This document shows positions 25,765 through 33,296 of a stretch of 64,000 nt of DNA, in pieces. The first letter of the stretch is position 1, and each line of letters begins with the position of its first letter. This DNA is from Thermoanaerobaculia bacterium. Its GTDB lineage: Bacteria > Acidobacteriota > Thermoanaerobaculia > Multivoradales > J023. The DNA is taken from NCBI GenBank assembly GCA_028066595.1, contig JALCBJ010000009.1:1-64000 (forward strand), written 5' to 3'. The position numbers and the translations under genes were made by a program. Below the pieces are notes generated by a model. It was not told where the DNA came from, ran no database searches, and saw nothing but the letters and a program-made list of their open reading frames with translations.

Positions 25765-25771
25765 GGCAGAT
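25753..25771 (+). terminator. Hairpin over the epmB stop codon
   Basis: ATCTGCCC (25753-25760) and GGGCAGAT (25764-25771) form a perfect 8-bp stem with a 3-nt loop that includes the TAG stop of epmB. The T-rich stretch after it (ATCTTTCCTTTCC) is imperfect, so terminator function is only likely. Confidence 0.45.
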
Positions 25772-25860
25772 GAAAATCTTTCCTTTCCGTCGTTCCATGT
25801 TTCCTTAGATTGCCCATCCGGCAACGCCGGAGGCCTTTGCCGTGGTCCTTGGATCGACTG

Positions 25861-25878
25861 CGTCCTGAGCTCAGGACG
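25861..25878. repeat. Perfect 18-bp palindrome upstream of the ankyrin gene
   Basis: CGTCCTGAGCTCAGGACG is self-complementary over all 18 bases and ends 44 bp before the ankyrin gene start. It could be a dimeric-regulator site or a hairpin; no T tract follows, so it is not a standard terminator. Confidence 0.5.
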
Positions 25879-25922
25879 ACCCCAACAACTTGGAATGCCT
25901 ACGGCATTTGATCGGAGCGGCT

Positions 25923-27296
25923 ATGTCTCAGGTACTGACCCTCGGTGGGTCTCGAGCGTCCCTCGAGCTGTTCGATGCCATCGAGCAGAGTGACTTCGGG
26001 AAGGTGTGGCGGTTGGTGAAGTCCGGTCGTGGACTGCAGGGCGAGGATCCTGAGAGCGGTCTGACCCCGCTGGCTCTGGCGGCAGAAATGGGACAGACGG
26101 AAGTCGTCCGCATCCTTTTGGAGAACGAGGTAGACCCCAATTGGGGTGGTTCGGTGACACCCCTGGAGGCTGCGGTCCTCGAAGGCAATCCCGAGATCGT
26201 CGATCTGCTGCTTGCCGCCGGCGCGGACGTCAACCGCCCCGTGGAGGAGGGATTCACTCCGTTGATGAGCGCGGTGACCATGGGCAACGCACGCATTTCG
26301 CGACAGTTGCTCGACGCAGGGGCCAAGACGAGGCTCAAGAACGCAGATGGAGATACGGCACTGGATCTTGCCGAGGCTGCGGGGTTCGAGAAGCTTGCTG
26401 AGACCTTGCGCAAGCACAAGCCGAAGCCGCGACCGGTTCCCGCCGAGTTTCTACGCCCCCTGGAACTTCCGAAGTCGAAGCATGAAGCCCGCAGCTCGAC
26501 GCCGCCGAGCTCCGAAGCGAGCGAAGCGGCGATCGAGAAGGACTGGATCCAGCCGGACGTCGAGCAGGTGGCCGCAAACCTCGGCCACGTTGCGAATACG
26601 AATGATCTTCCTCCATATGAACCGGCGCCGGACCTCGCACCGGAACCAATTCCGGTGCCGGCGGCGGAAGCTCCCGTCTCCCGTACCGCGGACCCGAAGC
26701 CACCCGAGCTGGCCGGAATCGAGAGATTCGAAGCGCTCCTCAAGGTCGAGGACCACGACGCTGCCTTGTCGATGTTCGCCCAGGGCTTGGTCGGAGTAGA
26801 GGAACGTGACCGGAACGGACGTACGGCCTTGATGATGGCTGCGGGTGACGGAGTCGAGGAGCTGGTGGAGGCCTTGGTCGCCACTGGTGCCGATGTCCGA
26901 GCCCGAGACGACAGCGAGTCGAGAGATACGGCACTGGTCCTGGCCATACGGCACGAGGGTCCCAATCGCACGGACATCGTTCGACGCCTGGTGGAAGCAG
27001 GAGGGGATCTCGAGACGCGTCACGGTGCAAAGGGCGTGACACCGCTCATGGAAGCGGCCACGGCCGATGTCTACGGTGATGTCGGCAGCCCGGTGAACTT
27101 CGCACCGGTAACCAAACTACTGATCGCCAAGGGCGCAGAGCTCGAGGCGACGGATGCCCAAGGCAACACCGTCTGGCAGGTCGTCAAACGCAGCGCCATG
27201 GCCACACTCACCTCTTCGCCATATCGACGTCGCTTGCACCAGATGCTCAGAGTTTTGGAGAGCGCAGGCTGTCAGCAGACGGCAGGCCGTCTCTGA
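25923..27296 (+). CDS. Ankyrin repeat protein
   Basis: Cytoplasmic-looking protein of 457 aa, without a signal peptide, and with two ankyrin blocks. The first (about residues 18-160) has GLTPLALAAEMGQTEVVRIL, VTPLEAAVLEGNPEIVDLLL and GFTPLMSAVTMGNARISRQLL. The second (about residues 265-440) has GRTALMMAAGDGVEELVEAL, DTALVLAIRHEG and GVTPLMEAATADVYGD. A Pro-rich linker of about 100 residues joins them. Ankyrin arrays bind partner proteins; no catalytic domain is seen. ATG 25923 has a GGAGCGG box just upstream; an upstream in-frame ATG (25890) is less likely. Confidence 0.85.
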   Translation: MSQVLTLGGSRASLELFDAIEQSDFGKVWRLVKSGRGLQGEDPESGLTPLALAAEMGQTEVVRILLENEVDPNWGGSVTPLEAAVLEGNPEIVDLLLAAGADVNRPVEEGFTPLMSAVTMGNARISRQLLDAGAKTRLKNADGDTALDLAEAAGFEKLAETLRKHKPKPRPVPAEFLRPLELPKSKHEARSSTPPSSEASEAAIEKDWIQPDVEQVAANLGHVANTNDLPPYEPAPDLAPEPIPVPAAEAPVSRTADPKPPELAGIERFEALLKVEDHDAALSMFAQGLVGVEERDRNGRTALMMAAGDGVEELVEALVATGADVRARDDSESRDTALVLAIRHEGPNRTDIVRRLVEAGGDLETRHGAKGVTPLMEAATADVYGDVGSPVNFAPVTKLLIAKGAELEATDAQGNTVWQVVKRSAMATLTSSPYRRRLHQMLRVLESAGCQQTAGRL

Positions 27297-27363
27297 GTTT
27301 CAACCATGCGGTGGCTGGATTCTTGCGGCACGATCGGAAGCTGTGAGCGCGACGTCACCATTT

Positions 27364-29331
27364 CTAGTCGAAGACCGGTTCGTCGTCGTCGGCTACGAAA
27401 TACTGTTTAGAGATCTGGGTGGCGCCGCGGATGGCGGGCAATGAGGTAGCGACGACGACCTGGATGGAATGGGCGTGGCGGTCCTCGATTTGGGACAGCA
27501 GCTTCACCACGGCCTCGAAGTCCCCTTCCACCATCTCCTCTTTTCCCGGGGAGTCGATGAGGAGTAGGCCGGGGTGGGCGCCATTCTCCAGGTCCTCCGC
27601 CGTGGCGATGGCGAGCGCGAGGTAGAAAGCCAGCACGAAGCGAACTTTCTCTCCGGGCGATAGCTCGTCGAAGGTATAGATCTTGCCGTTCTGTGAGATA
27701 CGAGGCCTCAGCTGGGCATCGAGCCGGACCTCTTCCAGTCCCGGGAATCCAATGGTAGTGCAGAAGTCTTGAACCCGGCGCGCGAAGTCCTGCTTGCGAC
27801 GTTCGTTGCTGTCAGCATCGATGGTGCGCAGGTGGCGCAAGACGATATCGAGGATCCGTTGGGCGGTGAGGAGCTTCTTCATCTCCGTTCCCGAGCTGTC
27901 GTTCGACACCAAACCGGCGGCAGCGTCCCGCTCTGCCTCGAGGCGCCCCAGGTATCGGGTTTCGAGCTCGATCTCGTGATCTAGCTCCTGCGTACCCTGA
28001 TATGCACTCTGCAGTTGGCTCTGGAGATGACGCTTCTGCTGCCGGATCTGATCCGCCGTGAACTCCAGCTCCTGGAGCTCCGTACGGAGCGTTTCGACTC
28101 GCCGCTTGCGGGCGGAGAGGGCCCGTTGGGCCTCATTCAGCCGCTCTTCGGTGATGTGGCGAAGCTCCTTTGCCATTTGCGCTGTTCGTTCCTGGAGCTC
28201 CTGGCGCTGTTGGTCCGTCAGCTCGATTTCGAATACCGGGTGGCGACTGGGCACGACAGAGCTGAACAGCTCTGATGCCGAGATTGCCGACGCAAGCTCG
28301 GCTGCCTCGGTTTCTGCCGACTCGAGATCCAACTCGGCTTCGCGGTGCGCCTCAGCCGTCTGTCGGCGGGCAGCCGCGAGGTCTACCAGTTGGTCGGTGA
28401 GGTTCGTGAGGCGTTGATCCAGATCGCTCGAGGTGGCGCGGACTAGCAGGGCCGTGCGTTCCACCTTCATCTCGTCGATGTAACGCTCCAGCCTGTGGAT
28501 CTCGTCGTCCAGGGTGGCCAGGTCTCGCAGACCGAGCCGTTGCTCCACTCGACGGTGGTACCTCTCCTCCTTGGCGAGCTGGTTTTCCACGTGAGCCCTG
28601 CGCGCCTCGACAGCGAAGTACGCATCGATGCCGCGCATGCCTAGAAGCATGCCGACGATCTTCATGAAGAGATTGCCGTAAGGAACGCCATCGGTGACCA
28701 GGTCGACGTACCCCATGTCCTGGGTGATGTAGAGCCCCCGGACGTAGGCGCGATACGACGTTGGAGAATCTAGAAGGGCGTCAGAGCCCTTGCGTGAGTC
28801 CTTTTGGGTGCCGAGTAGAGGACGAAGGCCCAACGCATGGTTGAAGAACGCCTCCAGCTTGCGCTGCATCTCTTTCCCGTTAGTCCACGAGTCGAGGGTC
28901 TCACCCCGTTGGGATTCTTCGGGTGCCTCGTCGGAGCAACGCACCAGACGCCCCGCGGGACGTCGGCTCTTGCGGACCAGAATGGCGTGTGGCGTACCCG
29001 CGAGCTCAAAATAGAGCTCGACGTCTGCGATCCACGAATCGACATCTTTCTTCAGCTCATTCCGCCCCGTCAGACAGTAGTGGATCATCTTGAGCAGCGA
29101 CGACTTACCCTTGTCGTTTCCAGCACGGATAACGTTGACGCCTGGAAAGAAGCGAAAGTCACCCTTCTTCTCGCCACGGAAGCGAAGTCTTCGTAAGGTG
29201 AGCTGAGTACGTGGGCTGGGTGTGGCGCTCAGATGCGCCTCCAAGCCACCCAACGCCTGCTGGAATGTCCCCGCAGGGATGTTCTGCAGTTGACCCCGAA
29301 GGGAGGAGTAGAGGTGTTCGAGCTCGCTCAT
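27364..29331 (-). CDS. SMC/Rad50-like coiled-coil ATPase
   Basis: ABC-type ATPase with a central coiled coil, 655 aa. The N-terminal head has a Walker A variant (AGNDKGKSS, residues 70-78, Ala in place of the first Gly), followed by LLKMIHYCLTG. Heptad-rich coiled coil spans roughly residues 255-500. The C-terminal head has the ABC signature LSPGEKVRFVLAFYLALA (near 556) and Walker B LLLIDSPGKEE (near 590), where Ser follows the Asp instead of Glu. This resembles the RecF/Rad50-related ATPases of ABC three-component (DUF3732-like) and other conflict or repair systems. ATG 29331 lies 5 bp after the stop of the upstream partner gene, so the two are an operon. The exact family is not settled. 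Confidence 0.75.
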   Translation of the reverse strand: MSELEHLYSSLRGQLQNIPAGTFQQALGGLEAHLSATPSPRTQLTLRRLRFRGEKKGDFRFFPGVNVIRAGNDKGKSSLLKMIHYCLTGRNELKKDVDSWIADVELYFELAGTPHAILVRKSRRPAGRLVRCSDEAPEESQRGETLDSWTNGKEMQRKLEAFFNHALGLRPLLGTQKDSRKGSDALLDSPTSYRAYVRGLYITQDMGYVDLVTDGVPYGNLFMKIVGMLLGMRGIDAYFAVEARRAHVENQLAKEERYHRRVEQRLGLRDLATLDDEIHRLERYIDEMKVERTALLVRATSSDLDQRLTNLTDQLVDLAAARRQTAEAHREAELDLESAETEAAELASAISASELFSSVVPSRHPVFEIELTDQQRQELQERTAQMAKELRHITEERLNEAQRALSARKRRVETLRTELQELEFTADQIRQQKRHLQSQLQSAYQGTQELDHEIELETRYLGRLEAERDAAAGLVSNDSSGTEMKKLLTAQRILDIVLRHLRTIDADSNERRKQDFARRVQDFCTTIGFPGLEEVRLDAQLRPRISQNGKIYTFDELSPGEKVRFVLAFYLALAIATAEDLENGAHPGLLLIDSPGKEEMVEGDFEAVVKLLSQIEDRHAHSIQVVVATSLPAIRGATQISKQYFVADDDEPVFD

Positions 29332-29335
29332 CGCC

Positions 29336-30088
29336 CTACAGTCTCTCTCGGAACACCGTGTGGAAGAGGGGCGGTGCCGCATCGGTGCCGGCGGTCAGCC
29401 TTTGATCCCGTCGAAAGACCGACAACCGGAGTCCGGCCTGCAACAACCGTTCGGGTAGCTGCTCGGGTGCGGGCAAATAGTCGGCGATCGCCATGCAGAT
29501 CTGGGAGTGGAAGCTGGCGTCCTCCGAAGAGGAATAGACCTCATCCTCCAGCCAGCGAGAAGCGCGGCTGGTCAGACCGTAGCGTAGTCGAGGCGGTTCA
29601 CTGGACGACGATCCGGCCACGTCGATCTGAAGGAGGGCACGGGCCTGGAGAAAGGCGAGCGAATCATCCCACCGGCGCCAGAAGAACGGCTGAAATCTAT
29701 GCGGACGCCCCCCGTCTATTTGGACGGAGGGATCTTGGCCCCGGCGTCTCGAACGCGGACGACGGGCCGGGTCGTAGTGCCGCCGGTCGTTGGCCAGGAG
29801 CCATCGAACCCGGCGAGCCAGCGCACCTCGGTGTTCTCCTTGACCACCCTCGCCGGCGAAGCTGTCCATCAGGAGGTAGGCGAGGGTCGCGGGATAAGTC
29901 AGGAGATGGTCGAGGTGCTGCACCACGTTCTCGCCGCGCAGCTCGCGGACCACGTCACCCTCTCTCTCGGCATTCCGGGATCTTGAGTCTCGACCCAATC
30001 GGTGAAGTAGTACGAGGAGACGCAAGGCGGCGAGCTCCGGTAGGGATTGCCGGCCAGCCAAGAACGTTGAGTCCGATCGTGCCTTCAA
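29336..30088 (-). CDS. Partner protein of the SMC-like ATPase, possible winged-helix
   Basis: Protein of about 250 aa read from TTG 30088, encoded immediately upstream of the SMC-like ATPase with 4 bp between stop and start. I do not recognise the family. Helical segments (LPELAALRLLVLLHRL, NVVQHLDHLLTYPATLAYLL) are followed by FLQARALLQID and LRYGLTSRASRWLEDEVYSS, which looks like a winged-helix recognition helix and wing. The frame stays open about 60 codons further upstream (to 30272) without ATG, GTG or TTG, and those residues look protein-like near TTG. The true N-terminus is therefore uncertain, and a rare start is possible. Likely an accessory subunit analogous to MukE or to the middle component of ABC-3C systems (inference). 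Confidence 0.5.
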   Translation of the reverse strand: MKARSDSTFLAGRQSLPELAALRLLVLLHRLGRDSRSRNAEREGDVVRELRGENVVQHLDHLLTYPATLAYLLMDSFAGEGGQGEHRGALARRVRWLLANDRRHYDPARRPRSRRRGQDPSVQIDGGRPHRFQPFFWRRWDDSLAFLQARALLQIDVAGSSSSEPPRLRYGLTSRASRWLEDEVYSSSEDASFHSQICMAIADYLPAPEQLPERLLQAGLRLSVFRRDQRLTAGTDAAPPLFHTVFRERL

Positions 30089-30179
30089 GACCTCCGTCCC
30101 TAGGATTCGGAAGGTGGGAAAGAAACGGATCCGCGATTGGGCGCAATAGTCTACTACCGTACCGTGATAGAACGCCCCT

Positions 30180-31994
30180 ATGGAGGCGGTGAGATCCGGC
30201 GCAAGAAACGAGGTGCTTGCGGGCGATGAATATGGCGAGGCGGGCGAGCATAGCTCCAGTCCTCTCCTGCGCTACGGGCCGGCGCTCTCGGCAATACTGT
30301 TCCTCGGTCTAGCACTACGCCTGATGCACTGGTGGGCCGTGCGTACGCGACCGTTTTTCGCTGAACTGGCGATGGACAGCCAAGAGTACGATCGCTGGGC
30401 GAGGGTCGTCGCGTCGGGGAACTGGCTCGGCAGCGAGGTGTTCTTCCAAGCGCCGCTCTATCCGTACACGTTGGCTGTGATCTATCGCATCTTTGGGCAC
30501 AGCTACGACGCGGTTTACCTACTTCAGAGCGTCTTGGCTGTCTGTGCCTGCTTTGCTCTTGCGGAGGCGGCACGGTCGCTTCACTCCGACAGAGGCGGAG
30601 ATCGCGCGAAGCTTCATGGACTACTCACGGCCGCGTTGGCCTCACTCTACGCACCCTTCGTCTTCTACGACGTGCAAATGGCGAAGGAGTCAGCTGCGGT
30701 ATCCATCACGTGCTTCTTGCTGTTCTTATGGATCGATGCACGTCGTAGGCACTGTTTTGCGGTCGTTCGCTGGCTGAGCATTGGCTGCCTTCTGGGGCTA
30801 CTGATTCTGCTTCGTGAGAACGCTCTCTTGGTTCTGCCGTTCGTCCTCGCAGGTGCATGGGCGGGAGCTAAGCGCCCTGTAGCGGTGGCGATCCGAGGTA
30901 TATCTATCGTATTCGGAATTGTCCTGATACTGACGCCCGTGGCGCTACGCAACGGCTTCGTCGGTGGATCTTTCTTGCCGACGACCTTTCAAGGGGGAAC
31001 CAATTTCTACATCGGCAACAACCCGGAAGCCGACGGCACCTATAGGCCTATCGTCCCCGGAAAGCAGATCCCGCGCCTGGAACGTACTGAACCGACCCGT
31101 ATTGCAGAGGAAGATCGAGGTCGCGAGCTCACAGCGTCCGAGGTTTCAGCGTACTGGCTTGGAAGGTCCCTCGATTGGATGGTGGCGGAGCCGACTGCTT
31201 TCTTGCGCCTTCAGCTGAGAAAGGTGATGTTGTTCTGGCGCTGGTATGAATGGCCCGATGCCGTCGACTATGCATGGGTCCGCAGGCAATCGCTGGTACT
31301 TTGGCTGTTGCCCGTAGGATTCGGTAGCGTCGTACTGCTGGCGTGTGTCGGCTTCTTCCTACGTTGGAGGGAGCAGATGTGTCGTTGGAGCGGGCCGGAC
31401 TTGCCTTTGTCTCTTTGGACCGTAGGCTGGACCGTGTCGACAGTGATCTTCTTTGTCTTCTCGCGCTATCGGATTCCTGTCGTACCCGCACTATTGCCAT
31501 GGGCGGCATGGTCGCTAGTTCGTCTCTGGGAGGTTTCGGTCGACGGCCGTAGTCGGCGATTGTCGCCATGGATGGCGGGTCTTCTCGTAGCCCTAGCCTT
31601 GCTCCTGCCGAGGGCGATGGAACCCGGACCGAGGCAGGATCTTGTGCAGTACAACCTGGGAGTGTTACATCGGGACGGAGGGCGGACGGCACTGGCAAGG
31701 GAGGCCTTTGTTGCGGCCTATGCTGTCGATTCTCAACACTTCCTTGCGGCGATGAACCTGGGGCTCCTCGCGGCGAAAGACCGCCGGTGGGCTGAAGCCG
31801 AGCTGTGGTTGCGTCGCGCACTTGCTATCGAGCCTCGATCCGATGACGTTCGCGCCAATCTCGGGGCTCTACTTTTAGCCACTGGGCGAATTGAGGAAGC
31901 CGAGGAGGAGCTACGGCAGGTCCTCCAAGCCAATCCCAGCCATCCTCAGGCGCGAAGGAATCTCGACTTGCTAGGGCGCGGCAACTTCCGGTGA
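30180..31994 (+). CDS. Membrane glycosyltransferase (family 39-like) with C-terminal TPRs
   Basis: Polytopic inner-membrane protein, 604 aa. Residues 35-500 hold about 11-12 hydrophobic segments. The first loop has FAELAMDSQEYDRWA, matching the acidic catalytic loop (DxxxY/DD-like) of polyprenol-phosphate-dependent GT-C enzymes (PMT/ArnT type). GGTNFYIGNNPEADGTYRP is a typical periplasmic loop in this group. The last 100 residues are TPRs (NLGVLHRDGGRTALAREAF, NLGLLAAKDRRWAEAELWL, NLGALLLATGRIEEAEEEL). It probably transfers a sugar from a lipid carrier to a lipid or protein; acceptor unknown. It is divergent from the SMC-like pair, with starts about 90 bp apart. Confidence 0.75.
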   Translation: MEAVRSGARNEVLAGDEYGEAGEHSSSPLLRYGPALSAILFLGLALRLMHWWAVRTRPFFAELAMDSQEYDRWARVVASGNWLGSEVFFQAPLYPYTLAVIYRIFGHSYDAVYLLQSVLAVCACFALAEAARSLHSDRGGDRAKLHGLLTAALASLYAPFVFYDVQMAKESAAVSITCFLLFLWIDARRRHCFAVVRWLSIGCLLGLLILLRENALLVLPFVLAGAWAGAKRPVAVAIRGISIVFGIVLILTPVALRNGFVGGSFLPTTFQGGTNFYIGNNPEADGTYRPIVPGKQIPRLERTEPTRIAEEDRGRELTASEVSAYWLGRSLDWMVAEPTAFLRLQLRKVMLFWRWYEWPDAVDYAWVRRQSLVLWLLPVGFGSVVLLACVGFFLRWREQMCRWSGPDLPLSLWTVGWTVSTVIFFVFSRYRIPVVPALLPWAAWSLVRLWEVSVDGRSRRLSPWMAGLLVALALLLPRAMEPGPRQDLVQYNLGVLHRDGGRTALAREAFVAAYAVDSQHFLAAMNLGLLAAKDRRWAEAELWLRRALAIEPRSDDVRANLGALLLATGRIEEAEEELRQVLQANPSHPQARRNLDLLGRGNFR

Positions 31995-32064
31995 CTATTC
32001 GGTATTTGGTAGTTTAAGTAGCCAATCGGCTGTTTCGTCGCCCGTTCCGCTCCGAGGCCCTCGC

Positions 32065-33210
32065 TTGACCATCGACATTCACTCTCTCGAGCCCCGCGCC
32101 ATGTCTGCGTTTCTGGAGCGCAGGCGCGCGACTCTGGCGTTCGCATCGGAGATGAATCTTGCGGAGAATCTTGCGGAGATTCTCCGCAAGGCGAACGAGT
32201 TCGTGCCGTCGGCGGCTGGCTCGATCCTCCTCGACAACCCGCTCGAGAAGCAGCCCGACCGGGGCAAGAACCGTCTCACCTTCGTCGCAGCCTTCGGCGA
32301 ACGGGCCGACGAGCTCGTCGGTCGCACCATTCCCGGTGATCGCGGCATTGCCGGGCACGTCTATGTCCACGGCTCGGCGTACCACACCTCGGAACCCAAC
32401 GGCGATCGTCATTTCTTCGCTGGGATGGACAAGGCCATCGACTACAAGACGCGGTCTCTGGTCGCGGTTCCCATCCGTATCGAACAGGAGGTTTGTGGGG
32501 TCTTGGAGCTGGTCAACCGGCAGGGAGCCAATGACTACTCCGACGACGATCTCAACCTCCTGCGCATTTTCGCGGGCTACATCTCGATCTCCATTCAGAA
32601 CATTCTCGATGGTCGGCGTGCGCAAGAGCTGGCGAAACGAGACAATCTCACCAGCCTGTTCAACGATCACTACCTGCACGTGGCGATGAGCCGGACGATC
32701 GAGCTCTGCATCGGGGAAGGCACAGATCTGGCGGTGATCTTCCTCGATCTCGACTATTTCAAGAGCGTCAACGATACGTACGGCCACCTTGCGGGCAGCC
32801 AAGTATTGCGTGAAGTGGGTCACCTCCTGAAGAGTTATCTGCGGCCGTTGGAACATTCGATCCCTGCGCGGTATGGGGGCGACGAATTCGTGCTGGTGGC
32901 TCCGTACCTCTCGCTGGATGAGGGTGTCGATCTGGCGGAGCGCATCCGTGAGGAGATCATCTCCACGCGGTTTTGTGCCAAGCCGGGAGATATCCAGCGC
33001 GAGACGTTGAACCTGTCCGGTATCACTTGCTCGATCGGCGTCGCGACCTTGGCACGACACGTCCAGGAGTGCTCGTCGGTGGAAGAGTGCAAGTCGACGC
33101 TCCTGCGTCTTGCCGATGCCGCGATGTACGTGGCGAAGAAGACCGGACGCAATCGGACCGCCGTGGCGGGAGAGCCGGTGCAGCGGCGCAAGTCGGCAGC
33201 GGAAGCCTGA
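32065..33210 (+). CDS. GAF-GGDEF diguanylate cyclase
   Basis: Cytoplasmic signalling protein of 381 aa. A GAF domain (about residues 15-190: AAGSILLD, GDRGIAGHVYVHG, SLVAVPIRIEQEVCGVLELV) is joined to a GGDEF domain (about 195-365). The active-site motif is intact (RYGGDEFVLV), with LDLDYFKSVNDTYGHLAGSQ upstream, so c-di-GMP synthesis is expected. The inhibitory I-site (RxxD before GGDEF) is absent: the equivalent positions read LEHS. Product inhibition by that route is therefore not expected. The start is TTG 32065 with a GAGG box; ATG 32101 is an alternative. The GAF ligand is unknown. A 12-bp inverted repeat lies in the coding region at 32158-32190. Confidence 0.88.
   Translation: MTIDIHSLEPRAMSAFLERRRATLAFASEMNLAENLAEILRKANEFVPSAAGSILLDNPLEKQPDRGKNRLTFVAAFGERADELVGRTIPGDRGIAGHVYVHGSAYHTSEPNGDRHFFAGMDKAIDYKTRSLVAVPIRIEQEVCGVLELVNRQGANDYSDDDLNLLRIFAGYISISIQNILDGRRAQELAKRDNLTSLFNDHYLHVAMSRTIELCIGEGTDLAVIFLDLDYFKSVNDTYGHLAGSQVLREVGHLLKSYLRPLEHSIPARYGGDEFVLVAPYLSLDEGVDLAERIREEIISTRFCAKPGDIQRETLNLSGITCSIGVATLARHVQECSSVEECKSTLLRLADAAMYVAKKTGRNRTAVAGEPVQRRKSAAEA
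32158..32190. repeat. 12-bp inverted repeat inside the GAF-GGDEF gene
   Basis: CTTGCGGAGAAT (32158-32169) and ATTCTCCGCAAG (32179-32190) are perfect inverted arms with a 9-nt loop that repeats CTTGCGGAG. It encodes a duplicated NLAE motif about 100 bp after the start codon. An mRNA hairpin here could affect early translation. Confidence 0.5.
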
Positions 33211-33296
33211 GAGGGCGTTTGGATCGTTCCTCTTGGGTAGTTTGTTATGCTGCCAAGACATGTCGGCCCGCTCAGCCTGCAGGCCGGTGTCCCACA

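Noticed and set aside
29233-30192. Plus-strand frame of 319 codons across the ATPase partner
   Set aside because: Arg/Gly/Pro-rich shadow composition; the minus-strand frame has leucine-rich helices and couples to the ATPase gene.
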